Part shown: positions 44,831 to 53,066 of the stretch, piece after piece
How the letters are laid out: each line of letters opens with the position of its first letter
How positions within the stretch are numbered: the first letter of the stretch is position 1
From: Marinomonas polaris DSM 16579
GTDB lineage: Bacteria > Pseudomonadota > Gammaproteobacteria > Pseudomonadales > Marinomonadaceae
Direction of reading: 5' to 3'
Length of the DNA: 64,000 bases
NCBI RefSeq assembly: GCF_900129155.1
Contig: NZ_FQVF01000004.1
Span: forward strand, 62,001 to 126,000
Translations under genes and position numbers: made by a program
Notes under the pieces: generated by a model
What the model was told of the DNA's origin: nothing
What the model saw: the letters and a program-made list of their open reading frames with translations, nothing else
Databases searched by the model: none

Positions 44831-46759
44831 ATGACCGTTCTTCTGATGACCCCACCCATGACGCAACTGAATACGCCGTATCCAGCGACGGCGTATTTGA
44901 CTGGCTTTTTGCGCTCTCGGGGCTATGAGGCGGTGCAGCGAGACCCTGCTATTGAGCTTTTTCTTGAGATGATGACAGCGCCTGCGCTGGATATTATCCG
45001 TCAGCATGTGGAAGAGAACTTCGAGTCATTTGAAGACGACGAATTGCCTGATGCCATCTTTATCTTTTTGGCAGAGTTCGATCGTTATCGTCTTTGCGTC
45101 GAACCTGCGATTCGCTTTTTACAGGGCAAAGATTCCAGCCTTGCGTTGCGAATTATCTCTCGTCGTTTCTTGCCAGAAGGCCCAGCCTTCGATGCCATCG
45201 CTCAGATGGAAGAAGTTTCCGGCGATATACTCAAAACCGCCTTTGGTAATCTTGGCGTACAGGATAAAGCCAAGTATCTCGCTACATTGTTTATTAATGA
45301 TTTGTCCGCGGTGATTACTCAAGGCGTTGACCCGTATTTTGAAGTGAGCCGTTATGGCGAGCGTTTGGCGGCGGCCAACCCAAGCTTTGATGACCTCTAC
45401 AATACGCTGATGGGCGAACCGAGTTTTAGCTCTGAGATTCTAGAGCAGTTGGTCGAGCAATATCTGGAAGAAACTCAACCCAGCGTCGTGGCGTTAACCG
45501 TGCCTTTCCCCGGTAATATGCTGGGTGCGCTACGTATTGCACAAACTTGTAAAGCCATCAATCCTGATCTCCCTGTTGTATTGGGCGGTGGTTTTATTAA
45601 TACCGAGCTGCGTGCGCTAAAAGATCCTCGCGTGTTTGAGTTTGTCGATTTTATCTGTCTGGATGATGGTGAACGCCCTTTTATGACCTTGCTGGAATTC
45701 TTTGACGGCAAGCGCAAAATAGATGAGTTAGTACGTACTTACTTCCTCTCAGAAGACGAGAACGGCGAATCATACGTTCACTATAATGAAAACGCGGAGC
45801 TGCACGATATTCCCCAAACAGATGTCGGCACGCCTATTTACGATGGTTTGCCTTTAACCGAATACTTGTCCTTGTGTGAGATGCTCAACCCGATGCACCG
45901 CATCTGGAGCGATGGCCGCTGGAACAAGCTGACCATTGCTCACGGTTGTTACTGGCGTAAATGTAGCTTTTGTGATGTGACGCTGGATTACATTGATCGC
46001 TACGATGCCGCAGGTGCTGATATTCTGGTGGATCGTATAGAAGAATTGATCGAAGAAACCGGACAGACCGGTTTCCACTTTGTCGATGAAGCAGCTCCGC
46101 CAAAAGCCTTGTTTGCTTTAGCAAGACGTTTAATCGAACGAGGCGTGGTAATCAGCTGGTGGGGCAATATTCGTTTTGAAAAGACGTTTACGCCAGAGCG
46201 TTGTCAGCTTTTAGCGGATTCTGGTTGTATCGCTGTAAGCGGCGGTCTTGAAGTAGCGTCTGATAGATTGCTAAAACTGATGAAAAAAGGCGTGAGCGTC
46301 GAGCAAGTGGCACGTGTAACCAAAGCCTTCAGCGATGCGGGTATTCTGGTTCATTCCTACCTGATGTATGGCTTCCCAACACAAACCGAGCAAGAAACCA
46401 TTGATGCCCTAGAAATGGTGCGTCAGATGATGGCTCAAGAATGTTTCCAATCGGCCTTCTGGCACAGATTCGCAGCCACTGCACACAGCCCGATTGGTAT
46501 TAATCCGGAAGAATACGGCATCACTCTCGCGGAACGCCCCGATATTTTGTTCGCAGAAAACGACGTGGATTTCACTGATCCAACCGGCACAGATCATGAC
46601 ATGCTGGGTGACGGACTGCGTAAAGCGCTCTACAACTACATGCACGGCATCGGTTTTGATCAACCAATGGATTTTTGGTTTGATAAACCAGTTAAACGTA
46701 CCTTGGTGAAAAAAGATCTGATTTCCAAAGCCTTGAACGATCTAATTGTTAGTAGTTAA
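44831..46759 (+). CDS. B12-binding-domain radical SAM enzyme
   Basis: 642 residues. An N-terminal part of the cobalamin-binding type (MTVLLMTPPMTQLNTPYPATAYLTGFLRSRG, and later PSVVALTVPFPGNMLGALRIA with the Rossmann-like VVLGGGFINTELRALKDPRVF) is followed by a radical SAM domain. The cluster motif is HGCYWRKCSFCDV, spaced CX4CX2C rather than CX3CX2C. SISWWGNIRF-like VVISWWGNIRFEKTF and VSGGLEVASDRLLKLMKKG fit the radical SAM core. Substrate unknown. It is divergent from the B12 operon and has its own upstream region of about 200 bases. Confidence 0.85.
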   Translation: MTVLLMTPPMTQLNTPYPATAYLTGFLRSRGYEAVQRDPAIELFLEMMTAPALDIIRQHVEENFESFEDDELPDAIFIFLAEFDRYRLCVEPAIRFLQGKDSSLALRIISRRFLPEGPAFDAIAQMEEVSGDILKTAFGNLGVQDKAKYLATLFINDLSAVITQGVDPYFEVSRYGERLAAANPSFDDLYNTLMGEPSFSSEILEQLVEQYLEETQPSVVALTVPFPGNMLGALRIAQTCKAINPDLPVVLGGGFINTELRALKDPRVFEFVDFICLDDGERPFMTLLEFFDGKRKIDELVRTYFLSEDENGESYVHYNENAELHDIPQTDVGTPIYDGLPLTEYLSLCEMLNPMHRIWSDGRWNKLTIAHGCYWRKCSFCDVTLDYIDRYDAAGADILVDRIEELIEETGQTGFHFVDEAAPPKALFALARRLIERGVVISWWGNIRFEKTFTPERCQLLADSGCIAVSGGLEVASDRLLKLMKKGVSVEQVARVTKAFSDAGILVHSYLMYGFPTQTEQETIDALEMVRQMMAQECFQSAFWHRFAATAHSPIGINPEEYGITLAERPDILFAENDVDFTDPTGTDHDMLGDGLRKALYNYMHGIGFDQPMDFWFDKPVKRTLVKKDLISKALNDLIVSS

Positions 46760-46780
46760 ACATAGCCTCTAAAACACCCA

Positions 46781-46811
46781 GAGCCAGATAGATACTTTAT
46801 GTATCTGGCTC
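46781..46811. terminator. Palindromic hairpin after radical SAM gene
   Basis: GAGCCAGATA pairs with TATCTGGCTC around an 11-base loop that can itself pair (GATAC/GTATC). There is no T tract, so it may stop transcription weakly or protect the 3' end. Confidence 0.6.
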
Positions 46812-47001
46812 GGTACGTTTCCCTTCCTATATACCTCCAGAACAATGCTAAATCCCCACAAAATCATATGAAACGCCTGTTTTCATTACGTTAAGCACCT
46901 TAACGTCCAACAAAAAATTACGCACCTAAACCAATTGCCTGTAAGAGTTTTTGCATTTTTTGTCTACTCTATTACTAACACAAAGAGACAGGACAAGAGT
47001 C

Positions 47002-47544
47002 ATGAAAGGCGCCGTTTTTACTCACTTTCAAGAAATGATCGAAGACCAATTTGGTATGGAATGTTGGGAAACGTTACTGGAAAAATGTGATTTGCCCAGT
47101 GGCGGTATTTATACCAGTGCAAACAATTACGACGACCAAGAGATTTTATCCCTTGTTGTTGCTTTGTCAGAATACAGCTCGGTCCCGGTTCCAGATCTAG
47201 TTGAGGCATTTGGCCGTTATCTATACAAGGGCTTAGCACACAGCTTGCCTCCTGTAATGATGAATTTTCCTGATCTTTGGTCGCTGCTTGGCGCTGTGGA
47301 TTCAGTGATTCATGTGGAAGTTCATAAGCTGTATCCAGATGCGTTAACACCGAAAATTCTTGTTACTGAAAAACATGAAAACGGCGTCACTCTTTATTAT
47401 CAATCACCTCGTAAAATGTGTTTATTGGCCATAGGTCTTGTACATCAAGCCGCTGAAAGCTTTGGTACTCCCGTTATCATTAAACATACTTGCTGTATGA
47501 ATGAAGGGGCAGATCATTGCTCTTTACTCGTAGAGCGAATCTAG
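47002..47544 (+). CDS. H-NOX haem nitric-oxide sensor
   Basis: 180 residues from the ATG at 47002 (MKGAVFTHFQ), with AGGA upstream; 17 extra codons 5' are not supported. The haem is coordinated by His104 in DSVIHVEVHKLYPDA, and the haem-propionate motif YxSxR is YQSPR. MKGAVFTHFQEMIEDQFG and LLAIGLVHQAAESFG match the H-NOX (HNOB) domain; a cysteine-rich end (CCMNEGADHC) is present as in related bacterial proteins. It binds NO in the cytoplasm and should inhibit or modulate its partner kinase, encoded 14 bases downstream. Confidence 0.93.
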   Translation: MKGAVFTHFQEMIEDQFGMECWETLLEKCDLPSGGIYTSANNYDDQEILSLVVALSEYSSVPVPDLVEAFGRYLYKGLAHSLPPVMMNFPDLWSLLGAVDSVIHVEVHKLYPDALTPKILVTEKHENGVTLYYQSPRKMCLLAIGLVHQAAESFGTPVIIKHTCCMNEGADHCSLLVERI

Positions 47545-47558
47545 ATCCGGAGATACCT

Positions 47559-49076
47559 ATGGAATACGAAGCGGCTTTTCAGCGAGAACGTAAAGCACGT
47601 AAACAAGCAGAATCTATACTTGAGCAAAAAAGCAGAGAGCTTCATTTTGCTAATATCGCGTTGAAAGAAAGTGTCAATTCTCTTCACTCAGCGGTGCAGG
47701 AAAATAAGTTTCTTAACCACATCGGTCGTTATGGTTTGGAAAGGCTACGCCTTCGTGATTTTCTACCCAAGATTGTCAACGATATGATGCGTTTAAGTAA
47801 CATTTCCTTTGCTACGTTTGCGCACTTTCCCTTTGATAATAATCAATCTGATTTTCACTCTCCGCTACTTAAAAACCCTGATCAACATGAAGGGCAGCCA
47901 TTAGAAATAGAAAGTGATGAAGTGGGAAATATCATTGCTGAGATAGAGCCGCTCATTCGTGAAAGAAAAGCAACACATCTACAAATAATAGACTTAGTTA
48001 TCGACGAGAAAAACATTGATACCGTCATAGCTCTGCCAATCATTAGCCTAGATCATCTTTGCGGCATCGTTTTTTTGTTTAGCCAAGGGCTGACAGACAA
48101 ACAAACCCAAGTTTTCAATGTATTTGAAACAGGCTTCAAACAGCTCGCGATCATTCTGGAACACAGATATCAGGAAGATAAATTGTTAACGAGTTATGAG
48201 GAAATCACCAGTGCCAATGAAGCCTTAAAAGAAACACAACAGAAACTTGTTCAGTCCGAAAAGATGGCGACTGTAGGCCAGTTATCAGCAGGGATTGCTC
48301 ACGAAATAAATAATCCAATGGGCTTTATCAAAAGTAATATAAGTTCTTTGGGCGGCTATATTGCTGACTTTATCGAGTATGTCGAAACGTCTAAAACCCT
48401 GACAGATGAATCGATCAAGTCCACTGATGAAAACATAAAAAATGCGGCAAAAGCACTCGATAAGGCATGGAACGATGTCGATATGAATTTCTTAATAGAA
48501 GATACACAAAACCTATTAAATGAGTCACAACAGGGCGTAAAACGAATTATCGATATCGTTGGCGGCTTAAAACGCTTCTCTCGTCAGTCGGATCATCAAA
48601 AAGAATTCTGCCACCTCAATCAAATTATCGATGAAGCATTAAAACTTGCCAGTAATGAACTAAAGTTTAAGGGTGTAGTGAAAAAGCAAATTGAAGAAGT
48701 GCAGCCGATCTTGGGAAATAGCGGTGAGCTTTTGCAGGTGTTTTTGAATTTATTTGTCAACGCTTCCCATGCTATGAATGAGCACGGGGAACTAACCATA
48801 CATCTCGCCGAAAGCGCTGACGGTGCAAGAATTAAAGTATCAGATAACGGTAGCGGTATTGATAAACAGAATTTGAAATCTATCTTTAATCCATTTTTTA
48901 CCACCAAAGAAGTTGGTGTCGGTACAGGGTTAGGGCTATCGATTTCCTATGGCATAATTGAAGACCACCAAGGCACGATTGATGTAACAAGTGAACTGGG
49001 CAAAGGCACGGAGTTTAGTATTTGGCTACCTTATGAAGGCGCCCGCTCAACCAGATCAATGGAGGGTATAAAATGA
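47559..49076 (+). CDS. H-NOX-associated histidine kinase (HnoK-like)
   Basis: 505 residues from the ATG at 47559, which has CCGGAG upstream; the frame extends 14 codons 5' into the H-NOX gene but that start has no ribosome site. No membrane segment. A coiled-coil N-terminus (about 1-45) and a GAF-like sensory stretch precede a kinase core with phosphoacceptor His248 (LSAGIAHEINNPMGF), N-box LFVNASHAM, G1 DNGSGIDK and G2 GTGLGLSISYG. It is likely to be the soluble kinase regulated by H-NOX. Its stop overlaps the start of the response regulator (ATGA). Confidence 0.9.
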   Translation: MEYEAAFQRERKARKQAESILEQKSRELHFANIALKESVNSLHSAVQENKFLNHIGRYGLERLRLRDFLPKIVNDMMRLSNISFATFAHFPFDNNQSDFHSPLLKNPDQHEGQPLEIESDEVGNIIAEIEPLIRERKATHLQIIDLVIDEKNIDTVIALPIISLDHLCGIVFLFSQGLTDKQTQVFNVFETGFKQLAIILEHRYQEDKLLTSYEEITSANEALKETQQKLVQSEKMATVGQLSAGIAHEINNPMGFIKSNISSLGGYIADFIEYVETSKTLTDESIKSTDENIKNAAKALDKAWNDVDMNFLIEDTQNLLNESQQGVKRIIDIVGGLKRFSRQSDHQKEFCHLNQIIDEALKLASNELKFKGVVKKQIEEVQPILGNSGELLQVFLNLFVNASHAMNEHGELTIHLAESADGARIKVSDNGSGIDKQNLKSIFNPFFTTKEVGVGTGLGLSISYGIIEDHQGTIDVTSELGKGTEFSIWLPYEGARSTRSMEGIK

Positions 49077-50419
49077 GCAACGATGCATCAAATCTAGACG
49101 CGATGGAAACCCGTCCTAGCTTATTATTAGTTGATGACGAAAAGAACGTATTGTCTTCTTTAAAACGCTTATTTCGTAAGGCTAACTGTGATGTATTTAT
49201 TGCTAATAGCGGCCAAGAAGGTCTTGAGGTTTTAAAAGAGCAAGCCATTGATGTGATTGTTTCAGATGCTCGTATGCCAGAGATGACAGGACCTGAATTT
49301 TTGGCCATTGCAGCAGAAAAACATCCAAATACAATACGGATCTTATTAACTGGCTATGCGGATATGGAAGCCATTTCCGATGCGATAAATTTAGGTAGAA
49401 TTTCTCATTATGTTGAAAAACCATGGGACGATGAAAAGCTACAAACGCTGGTCCACGATGCTTTTGTCACCATAAACCTCAAGAAAAGAAATGAGCACTT
49501 ACAGTCTTTGGTTACTTCGCAGAACGAAAAACTCACCGCAATGAATGAAACATTAGAAGCAACAGTAAAAGAACGTACGCAAAAAATCATTGAGATCAAT
49601 GCAGCATTACAAGAAAACTATAAAAATACGATCGATTTATTTGCCAATCTTTTAGACATGCGTACGCCAAGATCGAGCGTGGATGTACCCGATATAATCA
49701 GCTTAGTAACCGACATGGCAGAGTTATTAAACTTACCCCAAAGAGAGCTAATTCATCTTACCAGAGCGGCAAAAATGCGCTATATGAGCCAAATGAGCTT
49801 CGCTGATGAATTGCTTTTTACCCCTTATGTTTTGTTATCAGAAGAACAAAAACACGAGTACAAACAGTATCCATTGAAAGGAGCGACATTACTGAAAAAT
49901 ATTCGCCCTTTAGTTCCGGTCGCAGACATTATTCTTCATCATAAGGAGTACCTAAACGGTGAAGGCTACCCAAGAGGAGAGAAAGAGGCGTCCATTCCAA
50001 AGTCGGCGCAAATATTAACCGTCGCCAATGACTATGTTGAGCTAATCACAGGGCGCATGTGGGAAACCACATTGTCACACCAAGATGCTATGGACTATTT
50101 GATTTCAAAATCAGGCACTTATTACTCCACCAGTGCCGTTGAAGCACTAAAGTCTTGTTTATCTACACAGAAAATCGAACACTCTATCGATGATCATTGT
50201 GTTGCTTCTCAGCAGCTTACGGCAGGGATGATACTATCTCGAGACTTAAGAAATCATCACGGTGATTTTTTACTTGCCAAAGGTGTAGAGCTCGCCGACA
50301 GTGCAATAATGCTACTGATTGAATTGGAGAAAAGTTCGAAAAAAGAGTTTAACCTTTTTGTCGATATTCCAGCCGGTTTGGAAGTATCCAAAAGTCTCTT
50401 AAAAGAAATACAAAAATGA
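49073..50419 (+). CDS. Response regulator with degenerate HD-GYP domain (HnoD-like)
   Basis: 448 residues. A receiver domain (LLLVDDEKNVLSSL, phosphoacceptor in VIVSDARMP, Lys in VEKPWD) is joined by a coiled coil to an HD-GYP-related domain. Key catalytic residues are changed: the HDIGK motif reads RYMSQ, the following Hp.iG region has Tyr for His (KQYPLKGA), HHE reads HHK, DGxGYP is NGEGYP, and the last metal aspartate is Asn (VANDYVEL). Hydrolysis of cyclic di-GMP is therefore unlikely. Shewanella HnoD is a precedent: a degenerate HD-GYP regulator in an H-NOX/HnoK circuit that controls an active one. Confidence 0.87.
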   Translation: MSNDASNLDAMETRPSLLLVDDEKNVLSSLKRLFRKANCDVFIANSGQEGLEVLKEQAIDVIVSDARMPEMTGPEFLAIAAEKHPNTIRILLTGYADMEAISDAINLGRISHYVEKPWDDEKLQTLVHDAFVTINLKKRNEHLQSLVTSQNEKLTAMNETLEATVKERTQKIIEINAALQENYKNTIDLFANLLDMRTPRSSVDVPDIISLVTDMAELLNLPQRELIHLTRAAKMRYMSQMSFADELLFTPYVLLSEEQKHEYKQYPLKGATLLKNIRPLVPVADIILHHKEYLNGEGYPRGEKEASIPKSAQILTVANDYVELITGRMWETTLSHQDAMDYLISKSGTYYSTSAVEALKSCLSTQKIEHSIDDHCVASQQLTAGMILSRDLRNHHGDFLLAKGVELADSAIMLLIELEKSSKKEFNLFVDIPAGLEVSKSLLKEIQK

Positions 50420-50534
50420 AGCTTTAATAAATATATTAGGATTATTTTACAGCATTCTCACAATCCTCTTCCTTTATTTTAAAAGGTGGTGTGTTACTCT
50501 GTTTAGACTATGGCTGGACTCTAGGAGAGTTGTA

Positions 50535-52193
50535 TTGTTTAAACCAAACTACTATTTATTGGTCACCGCTGTCTTTATTTTGTTGGTTATTATGACCAAC
50601 AATGTCTACTTTCAGCTAGCTTGGGCATGGTTCGCCCTGTCTTTTTTCACTGTCAGCCTTGCCTACCTTCTTAACAAACCCACCATTTTTCGCAAACGCT
50701 CCGATGGCACAGTACCCATGTATGTTCGTTGGGTCTTTATGCCATTTTTATGGAGCACACAACTTTATAACAGCTGGGCGAGAAGCACAGACTCTGTTCC
50801 TGCGTTACAAAAAATAGATGAAGGTTTATACCTTGCGAGACGTTTGTTTCCTTCTGATATTCACCAAATCAAAAGCGAGAACATCAGTGCAGTATTAGAT
50901 GTAACGGCTGAATTCAGCTCTTTGAATTGGATGTCATACCAAGCCGATGTGGATTATTTGAACGTCCCTATTCTTGACCATTCAGTTCCCTCCGATACCC
51001 AAATACATCGTGCGCTAAACTGGATACATACGCATCGTAAAACGGGACGTTCCGTTGTCGTGCATTGTGCTTTGGGCCGTGGCCGCTCGGTGTTTATGAT
51101 GGCGGCGTATTTGCTCAGCCAGAATCCAAAATCGTCACCCAGCGATATCATGGATAAAATACGTGAAATACGCCAAACAGCTCGTTTGAATAAGCGCCAG
51201 TTTAAGTATTTGAAACGTGCTTTGGATAATAAGCTGCTAGTGGTTCATAACTCGGCTTGGTTAATCGCCAACCCAGTGTCTGGTACGCGCCAATGGGAAG
51301 AGCAACAAGATCTGATCTTGCGTTACTTATCTGCCTATTTTGATATCACGGTAAAAACAACAACACCGGAAATAAACGGTACTGATCTAGCCAAAGAAGC
51401 TGTCAAAGCCTCACCAGATATGATCATTGCCTGCGGTGGCGATGGCACCGTCACCGAGGTTGCTGCCGCAATGGTAGGCACAAATATCAAGTTGGGCATT
51501 ATTCCATTTGGAACCGCTAACGCGTTAAGCCATGTATTGTGCGGCACTATGTCGAAAATCGCCCCACTGGAAACGATCTGCTTGAATTTGATCGACGGCT
51601 GCGAGCAACGCATCGACACCGCAACCTGCAATGGCGAATTAATGCTATTACTGGCTGGTGTTGGCTTTGAACAACAAATGATTGAAAAAGCCGATCGTAG
51701 TAAAAAGAACACTAGCGGGCAACTTGCCTATTTGAAAGGTTTATGGGAAGCCATCGGACAAAACGATGTCTATGAGTTTACTGTGCAGCTCAATAACGAA
51801 GAGCCGTTTACCATCAAAACTCCGAGTTTAACCATTGCTAACGCAGCGCCAATCACCACTTTGTTAGCACAAGGTAAAGGTGTGCCGAATATCATGGATG
51901 GCGAATTGGATTTAACTTGGTTAGACCCAGAACGCATGCAAATATTAAACTTAGCAGAATTAGCCATGCTAGGTATGGGTGACAGAAACGAAGACAGCGA
52001 ATTACCAGAAGACAGCAATAGCCCTGAAGGCAACAATGGGATCTTTCACCGTTCTGCACAGCGTGTCACAGTGGATATAAGCCAAGTTGGTCACTATGTA
52101 GTGGATGGCGAAGAGCGTGAAGCAGAGAAGCTAGAAGTGGTCGTCAGACCTCAATCTTTAAGCGTCATCGTGCCTGAATCGGTAGTTAGCTAG
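50535..52193 (+). CDS. Dual-specificity phosphatase/diacylglycerol kinase-like fusion
   Basis: 552 residues. Two membrane helices near the N-terminus (YLLVTAVFILLVIMTNNVYF and WAWFALSFFTVSLAYLL) are followed by a protein/lipid phosphatase domain with the CX5R signature HCALGRGRS (about 176-185), then a YegS/LCB5-type lipid kinase domain with GGDGT in IIACGGDGTVTEVAAAMVG and the lobes GIIPFGTANALSHVL. The TTG start at 50535 follows AGGAG with seven bases between. A combined dephosphorylation and lipid-phosphorylation role at the inner membrane is inferred; substrates are unknown. Confidence 0.85.
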   Translation: MFKPNYYLLVTAVFILLVIMTNNVYFQLAWAWFALSFFTVSLAYLLNKPTIFRKRSDGTVPMYVRWVFMPFLWSTQLYNSWARSTDSVPALQKIDEGLYLARRLFPSDIHQIKSENISAVLDVTAEFSSLNWMSYQADVDYLNVPILDHSVPSDTQIHRALNWIHTHRKTGRSVVVHCALGRGRSVFMMAAYLLSQNPKSSPSDIMDKIREIRQTARLNKRQFKYLKRALDNKLLVVHNSAWLIANPVSGTRQWEEQQDLILRYLSAYFDITVKTTTPEINGTDLAKEAVKASPDMIIACGGDGTVTEVAAAMVGTNIKLGIIPFGTANALSHVLCGTMSKIAPLETICLNLIDGCEQRIDTATCNGELMLLLAGVGFEQQMIEKADRSKKNTSGQLAYLKGLWEAIGQNDVYEFTVQLNNEEPFTIKTPSLTIANAAPITTLLAQGKGVPNIMDGELDLTWLDPERMQILNLAELAMLGMGDRNEDSELPEDSNSPEGNNGIFHRSAQRVTVDISQVGHYVVDGEEREAEKLEVVVRPQSLSVIVPESVVS

Positions 52194-52211
52194 CTCTGCC
52201 ATCCTTTCAAA

Positions 52212-52257
52212 ACACTAAAACGAGAGCCTAATTTTCATTAGACTCTCGTTTTAGTGT
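52212..52257. terminator. Long hairpin after phosphatase-kinase fusion gene
   Basis: A perfect 15-bp stem (52212-52226 with 52243-52257, starting ACACTAAAACGAG) with an inner CTAAT/ATTAG hairpin in its loop. There is no strong T tract, but its position just after the stop fits termination. Confidence 0.7.
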
Positions 52258-52280
52258 CATAATTTCCACAACAAACGCCT

Positions 52281-52299
52281 TCAAATGATAACAATTATC
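52281..52299. promoter_or_regulatory. Possible Fur box before cytochrome b561 gene
   Basis: TCAAATGATAACAATTATC matches 14 of 19 positions of the Fur consensus, 96 bases upstream of the cytochrome b561 start. Weaker than the site before the two-component system. Confidence 0.45.
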
Positions 52300-52394
52300 G
52301 TTATAATCAAGCTCTTTTATACAAAGCTTTTTAACCGCTAGCATGAGTTACAAACTTCAGGACAAGGTTAAAAAATTAGGGAGCTCTAGATTCA

Positions 52395-52982
52395 ATGACG
52401 TTTCATATAGAAAACACAGGCATCATAAATCAAAGTGATACAAAATGGCGAGACAGTCAAAATTACTACGGAAGAGTCAGCCGTACGTTACATTGGCTTA
52501 CCGCAGCCCTCGTCATATTACAATTCTCTGTAGTACTAGCTTGGCGAGGAACAGGAAAAAATACAGTTACATTATTCTTAGACAGCATAGGCCCACATGG
52601 GTCACTAGGTTTGCTGATTCTGGTCGTCACCCTTGTTCGTTTATATTGGACATGGCTAAACAGAAAACAACGCCCACCAAAAGCGCCAGGGTTAGGTGGA
52701 AGGATTGCAAGTTTGGTACATATGGCCTTTTATATGTTACTGCTTTTTCTACCTGCCTTTGCACTACTACGTCAGTATGGTGAGGGCTATGAAATACGTT
52801 TATATGGCATGACCATGCTGCCTGCAGCAGAACGTCATATTGCGTGGATGGTTGCTCCTGCCGATCTATTACACAGCCCTCTTTCATGGCTACTGGCAGG
52901 ATTAATGATAGGCCACATAGCAATGGCACTAATACACCGCTTTTGGTTCAAAGATAACATTTTGGCTCGCATAGCAGGCTAA
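52395..52982 (+). CDS. Cytochrome b561 family membrane protein
   Basis: 195 residues with four hydrophobic segments. YGRVSRTLHWLTAALVILQFSVVLAW supplies the first haem histidine and GPHGSLGLLILVVTLVRLYW the second; further histidines lie in LVHMAFYMLLLFLPAFAL and in GLMIGHIAMALIHRFWF, as expected for a di-haem b561 (YceJ/CybB-like). It may pass electrons between quinol and periplasmic acceptors. A possible Fur box lies upstream. No periplasmic YceI-like partner gene is adjacent. Confidence 0.85.
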   Translation: MTFHIENTGIINQSDTKWRDSQNYYGRVSRTLHWLTAALVILQFSVVLAWRGTGKNTVTLFLDSIGPHGSLGLLILVVTLVRLYWTWLNRKQRPPKAPGLGGRIASLVHMAFYMLLLFLPAFALLRQYGEGYEIRLYGMTMLPAAERHIAWMVAPADLLHSPLSWLLAGLMIGHIAMALIHRFWFKDNILARIAG

Positions 52983-52995
52983 AGTGAAGCCAATG

Positions 52996-53038
52996 AAAAA
53001 GCCAGCATTCACTCTTGTTGAGTCAATACTGGCTTTTT
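52996..53038. terminator. Bidirectional terminator, cytochrome b561/betT
   Basis: AAAAAGCCAG pairs with CTGGCTTTTT; the stem continues inward imperfectly and a small CACTC/GAGTC-like hairpin fills the loop. Both convergent genes end close by. Confidence 0.85.
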
Positions 53039-53066
53039 GCTTAGCTCTTTTTTACTAGATCTATGT

